Below, piece by piece: positions 1-6,905 of a stretch of DNA of 7,774 nt (the first letter of the stretch is position 1; every line of letters begins with the position of its first letter). Made by a program: the position numbers and the translations under genes. The notes under the pieces are model-generated. The model ran no database searches, had not been told where the DNA came from, and saw nothing but the letters and a program-made list of their open reading frames with translations. Source of the DNA: Synechococcus sp. HW_metabat.21 (GTDB lineage: Bacteria > Cyanobacteriota > Cyanobacteriia > PCC-6307 > Cyanobiaceae); the NCBI GenBank assembly GCA_018623875.1, contig JAAZUZ010000074.1:1-7774 (forward strand). Direction: 5' to 3'.

Positions 1-1117
1 CCGAGCAGAGGATCACGCACAGGGGGGAACGGTTGGGCGGGGCACAGATCAAGCGCAGGCCCACCAGCGCCCCGGGGTGAACCTTGCTGACCCCGACCGG
101 CACGGGCATCAGCCGGAACTGCACGCTTTGACCGTCCGAGCGCTTGAATTCTGCTCCCACTCCGCGTTCTTCGGGGCTGGCGCCATCGACCCAGAAACTG
201 CTGACCAGATGCCAACCGAGCCGGTCGGCAATCCAGGCGGCCAGAAGCAGTCCCTTCACCGGGTGCTGGCCTTCGACATCGATGTCCAGTTGGACGACTT
301 GATCCAGGGCGCTTTGGCGGCTGGGGGGGTCGAAGACCATCGCCAATGATTCCCTCCAGGTCCGCAACCGCAGCCAATTGAGGTCATTGACGGCTTGCCC
401 AAGGGCAATGCGCTGGGCGAGTAGATCCAGGCAACGCCGGGGCTCGCCGATGGAGCTATCCACCACCAGGCGCCGGGGCAGGGTTGCCAATCCCTCCAGC
501 AATTGGGGGGATTCATCCATGCTCCCGTTCCACCAGACCCAGCAGGGCAGATCCGAGGGGATCAGCTCCTGCAGCATCGACAAGCCCTGCGACATGGCTC
601 CCATGCCCCCCCGCAGGACGACGACATCGCCACAGGCATCGTTGCTCGTTCCGCGCTCCTCCGGCAGTGGGCAGTAGGCGGCCACCATCGATTGCAACTG
701 CTGGTCCTCGGCCAGGGTGGGCGCCAGGGTGATCAGTCGTCTGGGTTGGTGGGCGCTGATGGCGCGATCGACGAATTGCCCGCGTAGATCCTCCGCCTGG
801 CCCTGACCGGCCTCCTGTCCCAGGGCCCAGGCCACCTGGGGTGCGGTGGGCGCCGTCCCGGTGGGGAGGCCCAGTTCACCGCTCGCCCGCCGAGCGGCTG
901 CCAGGAGCTCATCGTTCAGCAAACCGCTCAGGGGCCCCTCGGCACGGCCGGTTCGGATCAGCTGCTGCTGCAGCCAGGAGGGCTCCCAGACCACGAGGGT
1001 GAAGGTGGAGGCACCGCTGGAGTCCTTGAGGTGGTCACTCCAGAGCCGGTTCAGGTAGGCCGGCACCTCCTGGGGAGCCATCTCGATCGGGGCCTGAAGG
1101 GTGAGTTGGGGAGCCAT
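1..1117 (-). CDS. opcA: OpcA, glucose-6-phosphate dehydrogenase assembly/activator protein (3' end outside the window)
   Basis: The reading frame is open from an ATG at 1117 to the window edge, 372 complete codons, so the C-terminus is missing. I judge that roughly the last 60 residues are lost, since cyanobacterial OpcA is usually about 430-465 residues. The protein starts MAPQLTLQAPIEMAPQEV and contains recognisable OpcA stretches, such as CWVWWNGSMDESPQLLEGL in the middle and RLGWHLVSSFWVDGA near the cut. OpcA is known to bind Zwf, promote its active oligomer and mediate its redox response, so it acts in the cytosolic oxidative pentose phosphate pathway. It has no catalytic motif of its own. 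The gene begins 39 bp after the zwf stop on the same strand with no terminator between, so co-transcription with zwf is likely. No strong Shine-Dalgarno sequence precedes the ATG. Identity rests on both sequence and position. Confidence 0.9.
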   Translation of the reverse strand, partial: MAPQLTLQAPIEMAPQEVPAYLNRLWSDHLKDSSGASTFTLVVWEPSWLQQQLIRTGRAEGPLSGLLNDELLAAARRASGELGLPTGTAPTAPQVAWALGQEAGQGQAEDLRGQFVDRAISAHQPRRLITLAPTLAEDQQLQSMVAAYCPLPEERGTSNDACGDVVVLRGGMGAMSQGLSMLQELIPSDLPCWVWWNGSMDESPQLLEGLATLPRRLVVDSSIGEPRRCLDLLAQRIALGQAVNDLNWLRLRTWRESLAMVFDPPSRQSALDQVVQLDIDVEGQHPVKGLLLAAWIADRLGWHLVSSFWVDGASPEERGVGAEFKRSDGQSVQFRLMPVPVGVSKVHPGALVGLRLICAPPNRSPLCVILCS

Positions 1118-1156
1118 GGGGATCGCTGAAGAAGAGAACGACGAAAAACGGGAGGA

Positions 1157-2680
1157 TTACGGGCGTCGCCACATCAGGCCGTCCTCGGCCAACAGCGAAT
1201 CAGAGGCGGCTGGCCCCCAGGTCCGGGCTTCATAGGGGTGCACTGGGAGGCGCGCGGGGGCGTCTTCAATCAGTTCCAGCAACGGGGTGTAGAGCCTCCA
1301 GGCCGCTTCCACCTCGTCGCTGCGGGTGAACAGGGTGGGATCACCGAGCATCGCGTCGGCGAGGAGTCGCACGTAGCCCTCATCCGAGGGCTCGCCGAAG
1401 CTTTCGTCGTAGCTGAAGTGCATGTCGACGGGACGGCTGCGCATGCCCGATCCCGGTGCCTTCACGTCGAAGACAAAGCCGGCCCCTTCATCCGGCTGGA
1501 TCCGCAGCACCAATTGGTTCGCCGTCGGCGTTCCCCCCGCCGCATCAAAGAGTTGGACGGGAGCCTTGCGGAAGGTCAGCACGACTTCCGAGAGGCGTTT
1601 GGGGAGACGTTTGCCCGTGCGCAGATAGAAGGGAACCCCTTGCCAACGCCAGTTGTCGATGAAGAGCTTCATCGCGACATAGGTTTCGGTGGTGCTGTCT
1701 GGATTCACACCCGGCTCTTCCCGATAGCCCGCCATGGGGTTGGCGGGGCTTCCGCCGCGGCTGTACTGCCCGCGGACGCAGCATTTCCAGGGCTCGTCCT
1801 CATTGGCCAGGCGGGCGGCCTGCAGCACCTTGGCTTTCTCGTTGCGGATCGCCTCTGGGTCGAAGTGACCCGGCGCTTCCATGGCGGTCAGGGCCAGCAT
1901 CTGGGTGAGGTGGTTTTGCACCATGTCCCTCAGGGCGCCGCTGGTCTCGTAGTACCCAGCCCGCTCCTCGACGCCGACGGTTTCGGCGGCCGTGATCTGG
2001 ACGCTGGAGATGTAGTTCCGGTTCCAGATCGGCTCGAAGATCGCGTTTGCGAAGCGCAGGACCAGGATGTTTTGGACGGTCTCTTTGCCCAGATAGTGGT
2101 CGATGCGGAAGATCTGGGATTCCTTGCCGCAGCTCTGAACAATGCGGTTCAGGGTTTGGGCACTGCTGTAGTCGGTGCCAAAGGGTTTCTCGATGACAAC
2201 CCGGCTGCGGTTGGCGTCCTGGAGCAGTCCGGCCTTGGCCAGGGCTCGGCAGCCACTGCCGTAGAAGGCTGGTGAAACGGAGAGATAGAAGGTGCGGTTG
2301 CCGCGGGTGGCCTTCAGGCGATCCAGGGCCTCAAGTCGGGTGCCCAAGCTGACGACGTCCTCGTCCTTTTGCAGGTCCACCGGCTCATAGAAAAGGCAGC
2401 CGCTGAATTGCTCCCAGGCGCTTTGGTGCTGCTGGATTTCGCTGGCCATCGCTTCGGCCATCCGTGCCCGGAAGTCCTCATCACTCCAAGGTCGCCGCGC
2501 GCAGCCGAGGATCGCGAATTCAGTGGGCAGCCGCCGCTGGCGGTAGAGCTCGAACAGCGCCGGAATCAACTTGCGGTGGGTGAGGTCGCCGCTCGCCCCG
2601 AAGATCACCAAACACTGCGGCGAGATGACGCGCTCCTGTCGAAGGCCGACCCGGAGGGGGTTGGTTTGCTGGGCCGACAT
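1157..2680 (-). CDS. zwf: Glucose-6-phosphate 1-dehydrogenase (Zwf)
   Basis: This enzyme oxidises glucose-6-phosphate to 6-phosphogluconolactone with NADP+, the entry step of the oxidative pentose phosphate pathway and the main NADPH source in the dark. The 507-residue length is normal for cyanobacterial Zwf. The N-terminal Rossmann nucleotide-binding motif GASGDLTHRK is at residues 28-37, EKPFG at 164-168, and the active-site signature RIDHYLGKE, with its catalytic histidine, at 192-200. I chose the ATG at 2680. A TTG two codons upstream (2686) is possible but adds nothing, and neither has a clear ribosome binding site. A terminator separates it from upstream petH, so it probably has its own promoter in the 2681-2741 gap, although I see no convincing -35/-10 pair there. 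Cys184 fits the redox-active Cys187 of other cyanobacteria, but the usual second cysteine near 447 appears to be Ala443, within the LLADAMLGD stretch. Confidence 0.97.
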   Translation of the reverse strand: MSAQQTNPLRVGLRQERVISPQCLVIFGASGDLTHRKLIPALFELYRQRRLPTEFAILGCARRPWSDEDFRARMAEAMASEIQQHQSAWEQFSGCLFYEPVDLQKDEDVVSLGTRLEALDRLKATRGNRTFYLSVSPAFYGSGCRALAKAGLLQDANRSRVVIEKPFGTDYSSAQTLNRIVQSCGKESQIFRIDHYLGKETVQNILVLRFANAIFEPIWNRNYISSVQITAAETVGVEERAGYYETSGALRDMVQNHLTQMLALTAMEAPGHFDPEAIRNEKAKVLQAARLANEDEPWKCCVRGQYSRGGSPANPMAGYREEPGVNPDSTTETYVAMKLFIDNWRWQGVPFYLRTGKRLPKRLSEVVLTFRKAPVQLFDAAGGTPTANQLVLRIQPDEGAGFVFDVKAPGSGMRSRPVDMHFSYDESFGEPSDEGYVRLLADAMLGDPTLFTRSDEVEAAWRLYTPLLELIEDAPARLPVHPYEARTWGPAASDSLLAEDGLMWRRP

Positions 2681-2741
2681 GGGCAAGGCGCGCGTGCCCT
2701 TGGTTTAACGGCGGTTCCTGAGCTCGGCAGCGACTAGTCAC

Positions 2742-2768
2742 AAAAAAAGCCCGCCGAAGCGGGCTTTT
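2742..2768 (-). terminator. Rho-independent terminator of petH
   Basis: A perfect 10-bp stem (2745-2754 with 2759-2768) closes on a UUCG tetraloop when read on the minus strand, and a run of seven U follows. It lies 27 bp past the petH stop, between petH and zwf. Read on the plus strand the same hairpin has a CGAA loop and only four T, so it should work mainly for petH. Confidence 0.93.
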
Positions 2769-2795
2769 GAGCAAAGGCTGACCTGAGCTGTTTGC

Positions 2796-3971
2796 TCAGT
2801 AGGTCTCAACGTGCCAGCGCTCGGCCTTCTTGAGCTTGGGACGCAGCTCGGACCAGTCCAGACCCTTGGCCGCAGCGGCGGTGGTCATGGCTTCGTCGAT
2901 GCCGGGCTCCATACCGCGCAGACCGCACATGTAGACGTGGGTCTTGGGGTCTTCGATCATCGCGAAGATCTCGTCTGCGTTCTCGCTGACGCGGTCCTGG
3001 ATGTACATGCGGCCGCCGTTGGCGTTTTGCTGCTCGCGGCTGATCGCCTTGGTGTAGCGGAAGTTCTCGGGGAACTCACGCTCGTAGCGGTTGAAATCGT
3101 CGTCGTAGAGCAGGTTCGCGGTGGTGGGAGCACCCATGAACAACCAAGCCTTACCGCGGAAGTTCCAGCCGTTCTTCTCGCGCTCGCTGGCTTCGAACAT
3201 CCGGCGCAGGTAGGTGCGCATCGGAGCAATACCGGTGCCGGTGGCCAACATGATGATGTTGGCGTCTTCGTCCTCGGGCAGGAGCATCTCCTTGCCGACG
3301 GGGCCGGTGATCTTCACCTTGGCGCCGGGCTCGATGTCGCAGAGGAAGGTGGAGCAGACACCGTTGATGGTCTCGCCGTCCTTCTCGTACTGCAGCTGGC
3401 GCACGCAGAGGGAAACGGTGTCATCGGCCAGGTTGTCGCCGTGGCGGGTGCTGGCGATCGAATAGAGGCGCAGCTTGTGGGGCTTGCCATTGGCATCTTC
3501 ACCATCGGGAATGATGCCGATGGACTGGCCTTCGACGTAGTGCAGCTGGGGGTCGCCACCCTTGAGGTCGAAGGTGATGTGGTTCACCCGACCAATCGCA
3601 CCTTCACCCAGCAGGCTGTAGTTCTCGGTAACGGTGCCCAGGAAAGGGGTCTTGGGCTTATAGAGATTGACCGGAACAGCAGCGTGTGACACAGAAGCAG
3701 CTTTTTTAGCGGGGGCTTTTTTGGCCGCGGCGGCAGGGGCAGGCTTGGCCGCGGGCGTTGGGGCAGGGGCAGCAGGGGTGTCGCCCGAGGGAGTGACCGA
3801 AACGATCGTTCCACCGAGCTGACTGATGGATTGCATCAGTGCCTGCAGGCGTGAGAAGGGAACGCTGATGCTGCGTTCAGTTCTGCGGGGGTGAGCACTG
3901 CCGTACCCCTGCACAACCACCGTGAACATGCGTGAGTCGCTGCGGCTTGATGAAGCGGTCGAAACACGCAT
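2796..3971 (-). CDS. petH: Ferredoxin-NADP+ reductase with CpcD-like phycobilisome-linker domain (FNR, PetH)
   Basis: PetH passes electrons from reduced ferredoxin to NADP+ at the end of photosynthetic electron transport. The 391-residue protein has three parts. Residues 15-60 are a CpcD-like domain, starting MFTVVVQGYG, that docks the enzyme on the phycobilisome rod. Residues 62-97 are a low-complexity Ala/Pro/Lys linker. The rest is the FNR catalytic core: FAD-binding motif RLYSIAST at 168-175, GVCSTFL at 204-210, NADP-binding ATGTGIAPMR at 243-252, YMCGLRGMEPG at 347-357, and the characteristic C-terminal WHVETY with its terminal Tyr. The ATG at 3971 is preceded by purine-rich AGAAGAGA. 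An in-frame ATG at 3929 would start exactly at the CpcD domain, but a short Ser-rich pre-sequence is normal for long FNR, so I keep 3971. A -10-like TATGAT lies upstream and a strong terminator downstream, so it looks monocistronic. There is no methionine between residues 46 and 229. Confidence 0.97.
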   Translation of the reverse strand: MRVSTASSSRSDSRMFTVVVQGYGSAHPRRTERSISVPFSRLQALMQSISQLGGTIVSVTPSGDTPAAPAPTPAAKPAPAAAAKKAPAKKAASVSHAAVPVNLYKPKTPFLGTVTENYSLLGEGAIGRVNHITFDLKGGDPQLHYVEGQSIGIIPDGEDANGKPHKLRLYSIASTRHGDNLADDTVSLCVRQLQYEKDGETINGVCSTFLCDIEPGAKVKITGPVGKEMLLPEDEDANIIMLATGTGIAPMRTYLRRMFEASEREKNGWNFRGKAWLFMGAPTTANLLYDDDFNRYEREFPENFRYTKAISREQQNANGGRMYIQDRVSENADEIFAMIEDPKTHVYMCGLRGMEPGIDEAMTTAAAAKGLDWSELRPKLKKAERWHVETY

Positions 3972-4000
3972 GGATCTCTTCTGCCCTGAGAACGCGCGCG

Positions 4001-4006
4001 ATCATA
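4001..4006 (-). promoter_or_regulatory. Candidate -10 element for petH
   Basis: On the minus strand TATGAT matches five of six bases of the TATAAT consensus. It would place the transcript start about 20-25 bases before the petH ATG. No good -35 hexamer stands at the expected distance, which is common in cyanobacteria but weakens the call. Confidence 0.35.
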
Positions 4007-4095
4007 AGTAATCCTCTGGTTCTGGAGCGCCCTCCGTTGCATTCCAGAGCGGGTTAGGTTGACGCTTCTTGAGCTAGAGCCACCCGGCGCAATCC

Positions 4096-4674
4096 TTGAC
4101 TCAGCTGTCGGTGCCACCGGATTCGACCTCATCGCTGAGCGAAACGCTGGATCCGGCGTTCTCAGACCAAGGGGCTTGCTCGCTCGACACCATCCAGCAG
4201 GAGATGGAGCGCTTGCCGGGGGGGACCCGTCGGTTGGCCGTTCAACTGCGGGTGGCCATCGATCCCAATTGGATCTGGGCCGTTCTGACCGATTACGACC
4301 GACTCAGTCAATTCATTCCCAATCTCCAGACCTCCCGTCTGCTCTGGCGCCGCGGTGCCGTTGTGGGCCTTGAGCAGGAGGGTGCCCAGCGCTTCATGGG
4401 GATGCAGTTCAAGGCGCGAGTGCAGCTGGAGCTCACGGAACACCCCGAAGCCCGGCAGCTCACCTTCACCATGCTCAAAGGTGATTTCCGCCGTTTTGAT
4501 GGGGTCTGGACCATCGGCTCTGACGGCGAGACCACGACCCTCCTCTACGAGCTCACGGTTCAAGGCTGCGTGGGCATGCCGATTGGTTTGATCGAGCAAC
4601 GTCTGCAGGAAGACCTGGCCGCCAACTTGCGGGCGGTGCAAGCCGAAGCCCAGCGCAGACAAGCCTCAGCTTGA
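4096..4674 (+). CDS. SRPBCC-superfamily protein (polyketide cyclase/dehydrase, Coq10/START-like)
   Basis: The pattern is that of a small helix-grip protein with a hydrophobic ligand pocket. An N-terminal beta strand (RRLAVQLRVAI, residues 45-55) is followed by the typical VWAVLTDYDRLSQFIPN-like segment at 59-76. Beta strands follow, including FKARVQLEL, LTFTMLKGDFRRFDGVW and TTLLYELTV, and then a long amphipathic C-terminal helix from about 161 to 189. The ligand and role are unknown; related proteins bind lipids, quinones or pigments. It has no signal peptide or membrane segment. The start is uncertain. TTG 4096 is the first possible start after an in-frame TAG at 4075, GTG 4111 is another, and ATG 4204 (156 residues) has AGGAG directly abutting it, too close for a normal ribosome binding site. 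Codon use between 4105 and 4204 looks coding, so I favour the longer form. The gene is divergent from petH across about 124 bp. Confidence 0.75.
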   Translation: MTQLSVPPDSTSSLSETLDPAFSDQGACSLDTIQQEMERLPGGTRRLAVQLRVAIDPNWIWAVLTDYDRLSQFIPNLQTSRLLWRRGAVVGLEQEGAQRFMGMQFKARVQLELTEHPEARQLTFTMLKGDFRRFDGVWTIGSDGETTTLLYELTVQGCVGMPIGLIEQRLQEDLAANLRAVQAEAQRRQASA

Positions 4675-4722
4675 GGGCCAACGCTTGAGTCAGCCTCCCA
4701 AGAATGGGTCGCATTGAGACAT

Positions 4723-4745
4723 AAAAAAAGCGGCCGAAGCCGCTT
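4723..4745 (-). terminator. Rho-independent terminator downstream of tRNA-Glu
   Basis: Read on the minus strand, a 7-bp stem AAGCGGC/GCCGCTT (4728-4734 with 4739-4745) encloses a UUCG loop and ends in a run of seven T. It sits 9 bases past the tRNA 3' end. On the plus strand it is followed by TCTCTTT, so it may also help end the converging SRPBCC gene, whose stop is 48 bp away. Confidence 0.9.
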
Positions 4746-4754
4746 CTCTTTGGA

Positions 4755-4827
4755 TACCCCCAAGGGGATTCGAACCCCTGTCGCCTCCGTGAAAGGGAGG
4801 TGTCCTAGGCCTCTAGACGATGGGGGC
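4755..4827 (-). tRNA. trnE: tRNA-Glu (anticodon UUC)
   Basis: The 73-base minus-strand sequence folds as a complete cloverleaf. The acceptor stem GCCCCCA pairs with TGGGGGT, including one G-T pair, with discriminator A. The anticodon stem CCTCC/GGAGG carries the loop CTTTCAC, giving anticodon TTC, and the T-arm is AGGGG-TTCGAAT-CCCCT. The 3' CCA is not encoded and must be added. In cyanobacteria glutamyl-tRNA of this type feeds protein synthesis and also heme, chlorophyll and bilin synthesis through glutamyl-tRNA reductase. It lies about 120 bp downstream of sasA on the same strand and is followed by a strong terminator. Confidence 0.98.
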
Positions 4828-4844
4828 TAGGACTCGGTTGCTAG

Positions 4845-4860
4845 GGGAACGCAAGTTCCC
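4845..4860. repeat. Short perfect hairpin upstream of tRNA-Glu
   Basis: GGGAAC-GCAA-GTTCCC is a perfect 6-bp inverted repeat with a 4-base loop; on the plus strand the loop is a GNRA type. No T run follows on either strand, so it is not a standard terminator. It begins 17 bp before the tRNA 5' end and could lie in the tRNA promoter or leader, or act as a processing or pause hairpin in a sasA-tRNA transcript. Confidence 0.4.
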
Positions 4861-4950
4861 TTGCAGTGCTTGGCGTTTGAGCGCCGCGCCCGATGGAAAG
4901 AAGTTACGGGTCAGAGGGGCCCTTCGTCAATCAAGGTCATGACCTGCAAC

Positions 4951-6120
4951 TCAACTGGCTCCTTGGCCGTCCCAGACGGGCACCGTGAAGTAGAAGCAGG
5001 CGCCTTCATCGGGTTCGGACACGACCCAGATGCGGCCGCCATGCACTTCCGTGATCCGTCTGCAGACCGAGAGGCCCACCCCAAAGCCCGATGTGGTCGA
5101 GGAGGTCTGGGGTAAGCGCACGCGATCCTGAAAAATCCGCTCCTGTTCATCCACAGGAATCCCGGGGCCGGAATCGCAAACACTGACCTCAATCCACTGG
5201 CTCGTGCGGTGGAAGATCGCCATGCGCACCTTCCCGCCATCTGGCGTGTACTTGAAGGCGTTCTCAAGCAGGTTCAAAAAGACCTGACGCATCCGCCGTT
5301 GGTCGGCATAGACATCCGGTAGGTCGCTGGGAATGTCGGTAATCAGCTCCAGGCCACGACCGACCCAGCGTTTCTCCAGTTCAAGAATCGCTTCAGCGGC
5401 CAGGGGGCCAAGCGCAATGCGCTGCGGATTGAACAGGGCCTCCCAGCGGGTGGTCCCGACCTCCAAGAGGTCTTTCGAGAGCTGCTCAATGTCGTCGAGG
5501 CGTCGATCGAGCACATCGCGAAAGCGGGTTTGATCGATCTGCCCGAGGTTCAGGCTTTGCAGGGCCAGCTTGGAGGCCGTGAGGGGGGTGCGCAGTTCGT
5601 GGGCCACCATCCGCAGCAGTCGCTCTTGGCCGCGCAGCCGCTCGATCAGGGTTTCGTTTTCTTGGCGCAGCACCAAGACCTGGTCTTCGAGTTGGAGTTC
5701 CCGTTGGGTCCGACTGCCGTCGCTCTCCGCTGGGCGAAGGCTCAGGCCGAGGCCGCTCACCACCTCCAGTTGCTGCCAGCGCGGCAACCAGTTGCGCAGC
5801 TGTTGCAGGAGCATGTTTCCTGCAAACACCTGTTTGGGTGCCGGCTCGAGCTTGATCAGCGCCGGGGTGGCCACGAGGCGGTGCAGCTCGAGGAGCTCGG
5901 GCCGTTGCGCTGGATCGGCGAGCTCCAGGCTCACCTCAAAACCAAAGTCCTCCTTCTCGAGAAACGCAACGAGGCTCCTGACATCAGCGCTGGCCCTGTG
6001 CCTGGTTCCAGCCACCAGGAGCAACTTCAGGTGTCGCCGTTGCGCTGAGTCCTCGTCGTCGAGCGAGAGCGGATCAACAGCCCCTCGATCATCAGGCGCA
6101 ACAGGGCCTTCCGCAGGCAT
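4951..6120 (-). CDS. sasA: SasA, circadian-clock sensor histidine kinase with KaiB-like domain
   Basis: SasA binds the KaiC clock protein through a thioredoxin-like, KaiB-related N-terminal domain, autophosphorylates, and passes phosphate to the response regulator RpaA, which drives rhythmic gene expression. In the 389-residue form the KaiB-like domain covers about residues 30-117, with motifs LKLLLVAGTRH and LHRLVATPALIKLEP. A coiled-coil-like segment follows at about 144-169. The H-box RMVAHELRTPLT has the phosphorylated histidine at 174. The N-box FLNLLENAFKYT has asparagines at 283 and 287, and the ATP-binding G-boxes are DSGPGIP (316-322) and GFGVGLS (345-351). There is no membrane segment, so it is cytosolic. 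I chose the ATG at 6120. A GTG at 6171 would add 17 residues, but those use codons less typical of the gene and would put the start 6 bp from an inverted repeat. RpaA, KaiB and KaiC are not in the window. No clear terminator separates sasA from tRNA-Glu. Confidence 0.93.
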   Translation of the reverse strand: MPAEGPVAPDDRGAVDPLSLDDEDSAQRRHLKLLLVAGTRHRASADVRSLVAFLEKEDFGFEVSLELADPAQRPELLELHRLVATPALIKLEPAPKQVFAGNMLLQQLRNWLPRWQQLEVVSGLGLSLRPAESDGSRTQRELQLEDQVLVLRQENETLIERLRGQERLLRMVAHELRTPLTASKLALQSLNLGQIDQTRFRDVLDRRLDDIEQLSKDLLEVGTTRWEALFNPQRIALGPLAAEAILELEKRWVGRGLELITDIPSDLPDVYADQRRMRQVFLNLLENAFKYTPDGGKVRMAIFHRTSQWIEVSVCDSGPGIPVDEQERIFQDRVRLPQTSSTTSGFGVGLSVCRRITEVHGGRIWVVSEPDEGACFYFTVPVWDGQGAS

Positions 6121-6177
6121 CCTGCGGATTGACTCGTTTCCGTCGGGGATTGGTTCCCCAGCAGAGTGCACCGGCGG

Positions 6178-6205
6178 GTGAAACCTGGAGAAAATGTGGT
6201 TTCAC
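6178..6205. repeat. Perfect inverted repeat upstream of sasA (possible operator)
   Basis: GTGAAACC (6178-6185) and GGTTTCAC (6198-6205) are exact reverse complements separated by 12 bp, so the arm centres are 20 bp apart, about two helical turns. The repeat sits in the region between divergent sasA and the plus-strand gene starting at 6326, 58 bp before the chosen sasA ATG. That geometry suits a dimeric regulator, but a hairpin in a leader transcript is also possible. It does not match the NtcA (GTA-N8-TAC) or HLR1 patterns that I know. Confidence 0.5.
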
Positions 6206-6325
6206 GTTATGGGGGTTAGGCAAGCCCTGCCGGCCTCGCTATGACGACTGTGACGAGTCGTTGTCTGATAAGTCCCAGTGGTCCATCAACGGGAGCTATC
6301 GACTCGGGTCCATCCGGTCTCGTGG

Positions 6326-6862
6326 ATGCCTTCGGCGCCCAGAACGGGACGCATTCAATTCGACACCACCTTGCGGCGCTGGTTTAACCGCAATCTGGGT
6401 TTGTGGCGCTCACGCCGGCAATATTTTTTCCCCGACGACGAGGTGCTGCGGGTCGACATGCTCCTGCGGGTCGAAACGTTCGAGGACCAGGCGGAATCTG
6501 AGCCGCGCTATCGCTTCACGTGGTGGCCCGAAAAGGAATACGACTTTTTTGATATCAAGCCTCGGTACGTCCGCGAAGGCACGATGGAGGCCACGTTGTG
6601 CGGCCATCAGCTGCGCCGTAGTCGTGGTTATCTCTGCGGCTCACCGACCAAGAGTCAGGTCCGCCAGGCGGATGAGCATGAGGTTGTCTTTGAATCCCAT
6701 TACCAGGAGTGGGACATCTTCGAGTACATCCGCCTGGTGAATCAAGATCAGTTCAGGGCGCGCACCATCTATTCGTGGCGCGATGGAAATCTTGAGTTGG
6801 TGGAAACCCACCACGAAATTCGTCTGGAAGAAGCTGGAGCACCTTTACCCGGCGAGGGCTAG
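6326..6862 (+). CDS. Conserved-looking cyanobacterial protein, possibly a CpcS/CpeS-like (lipocalin-fold) protein
   Basis: The frame encodes 178 acidic, aromatic-rich residues without signal peptide or membrane segment. Near the N-terminus is LGLWRSRRQYFFPDDE. Beta-strand-like stretches follow: VLRVDMLLRVETF, YRFTWW, GTMEATLCGHQLRRSRGY, EHEVVFESHY, IFEYIRL, RARTIYSWRDG and LELVETHHEIRL. The layout GxWRSxR, then F.W, then RSRGY, then alternating strands with (E)xIRL resembles the CpcS/CpeS phycobiliprotein lyase family, which attaches bilins to phycobiliprotein cysteines. The match is by eye and loose, so function is tentative; another lipocalin-like family is equally possible. I chose ATG 6326. 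A GTG at 6278 would add 16 residues with a rare CTA codon and unremarkable sequence. It is divergent from sasA and followed 43 bp later by a gene for an exported protein on the same strand. Confidence 0.65.
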   Translation: MPSAPRTGRIQFDTTLRRWFNRNLGLWRSRRQYFFPDDEVLRVDMLLRVETFEDQAESEPRYRFTWWPEKEYDFFDIKPRYVREGTMEATLCGHQLRRSRGYLCGSPTKSQVRQADEHEVVFESHYQEWDIFEYIRLVNQDQFRARTIYSWRDGNLELVETHHEIRLEEAGAPLPGEG

Positions 6863-6905
6863 ATCAGTGATGCAGCAGGATTAGCGGGCGATTGCTGCTT
6901 CTCAC

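Noticed and set aside
1238..2275. Long plus-strand open frame (345 codons) antisense to zwf
   Set aside because: Zwf on the other strand is unambiguous; long antisense frames are expected in GC-rich genes with biased third positions, and the translation shows no recognisable domain.
2811..3689. Plus-strand open frame (292 codons) antisense to petH
   Set aside because: PetH is certain; the antisense product is a repetitive Val/Leu/Gly/Ala-rich sequence typical of a codon shadow.
3702..3722. Two A6 runs (minus strand) 15 bases apart in the petH linker as a programmed frameshift site
   Set aside because: They encode in-frame Lys-Lys pairs, the codon phase does not fit the A-AAA-AAG slippery heptamer, and no downstream structure was evident.
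4014..4049. CTCTGG/CCAGAG and TCTGGA/TCCAGA inverted repeats between petH and the SRPBCC gene
   Set aside because: Arms are only 6 bp with long spacers and overlap each other; could be chance in a GC-rich spacer.
4935..4944. 10-bp palindrome GGTCATGACC just past the sasA stop
   Set aside because: Short, no T run, and such palindromes are common by chance; no support for a terminator or binding site.
5530..6181. Two plus-strand open frames antisense to sasA
   Set aside because: They overlap conserved SasA domains, and their composition (Ser/Arg-rich or Gln/Leu-rich) is that of shadow frames.
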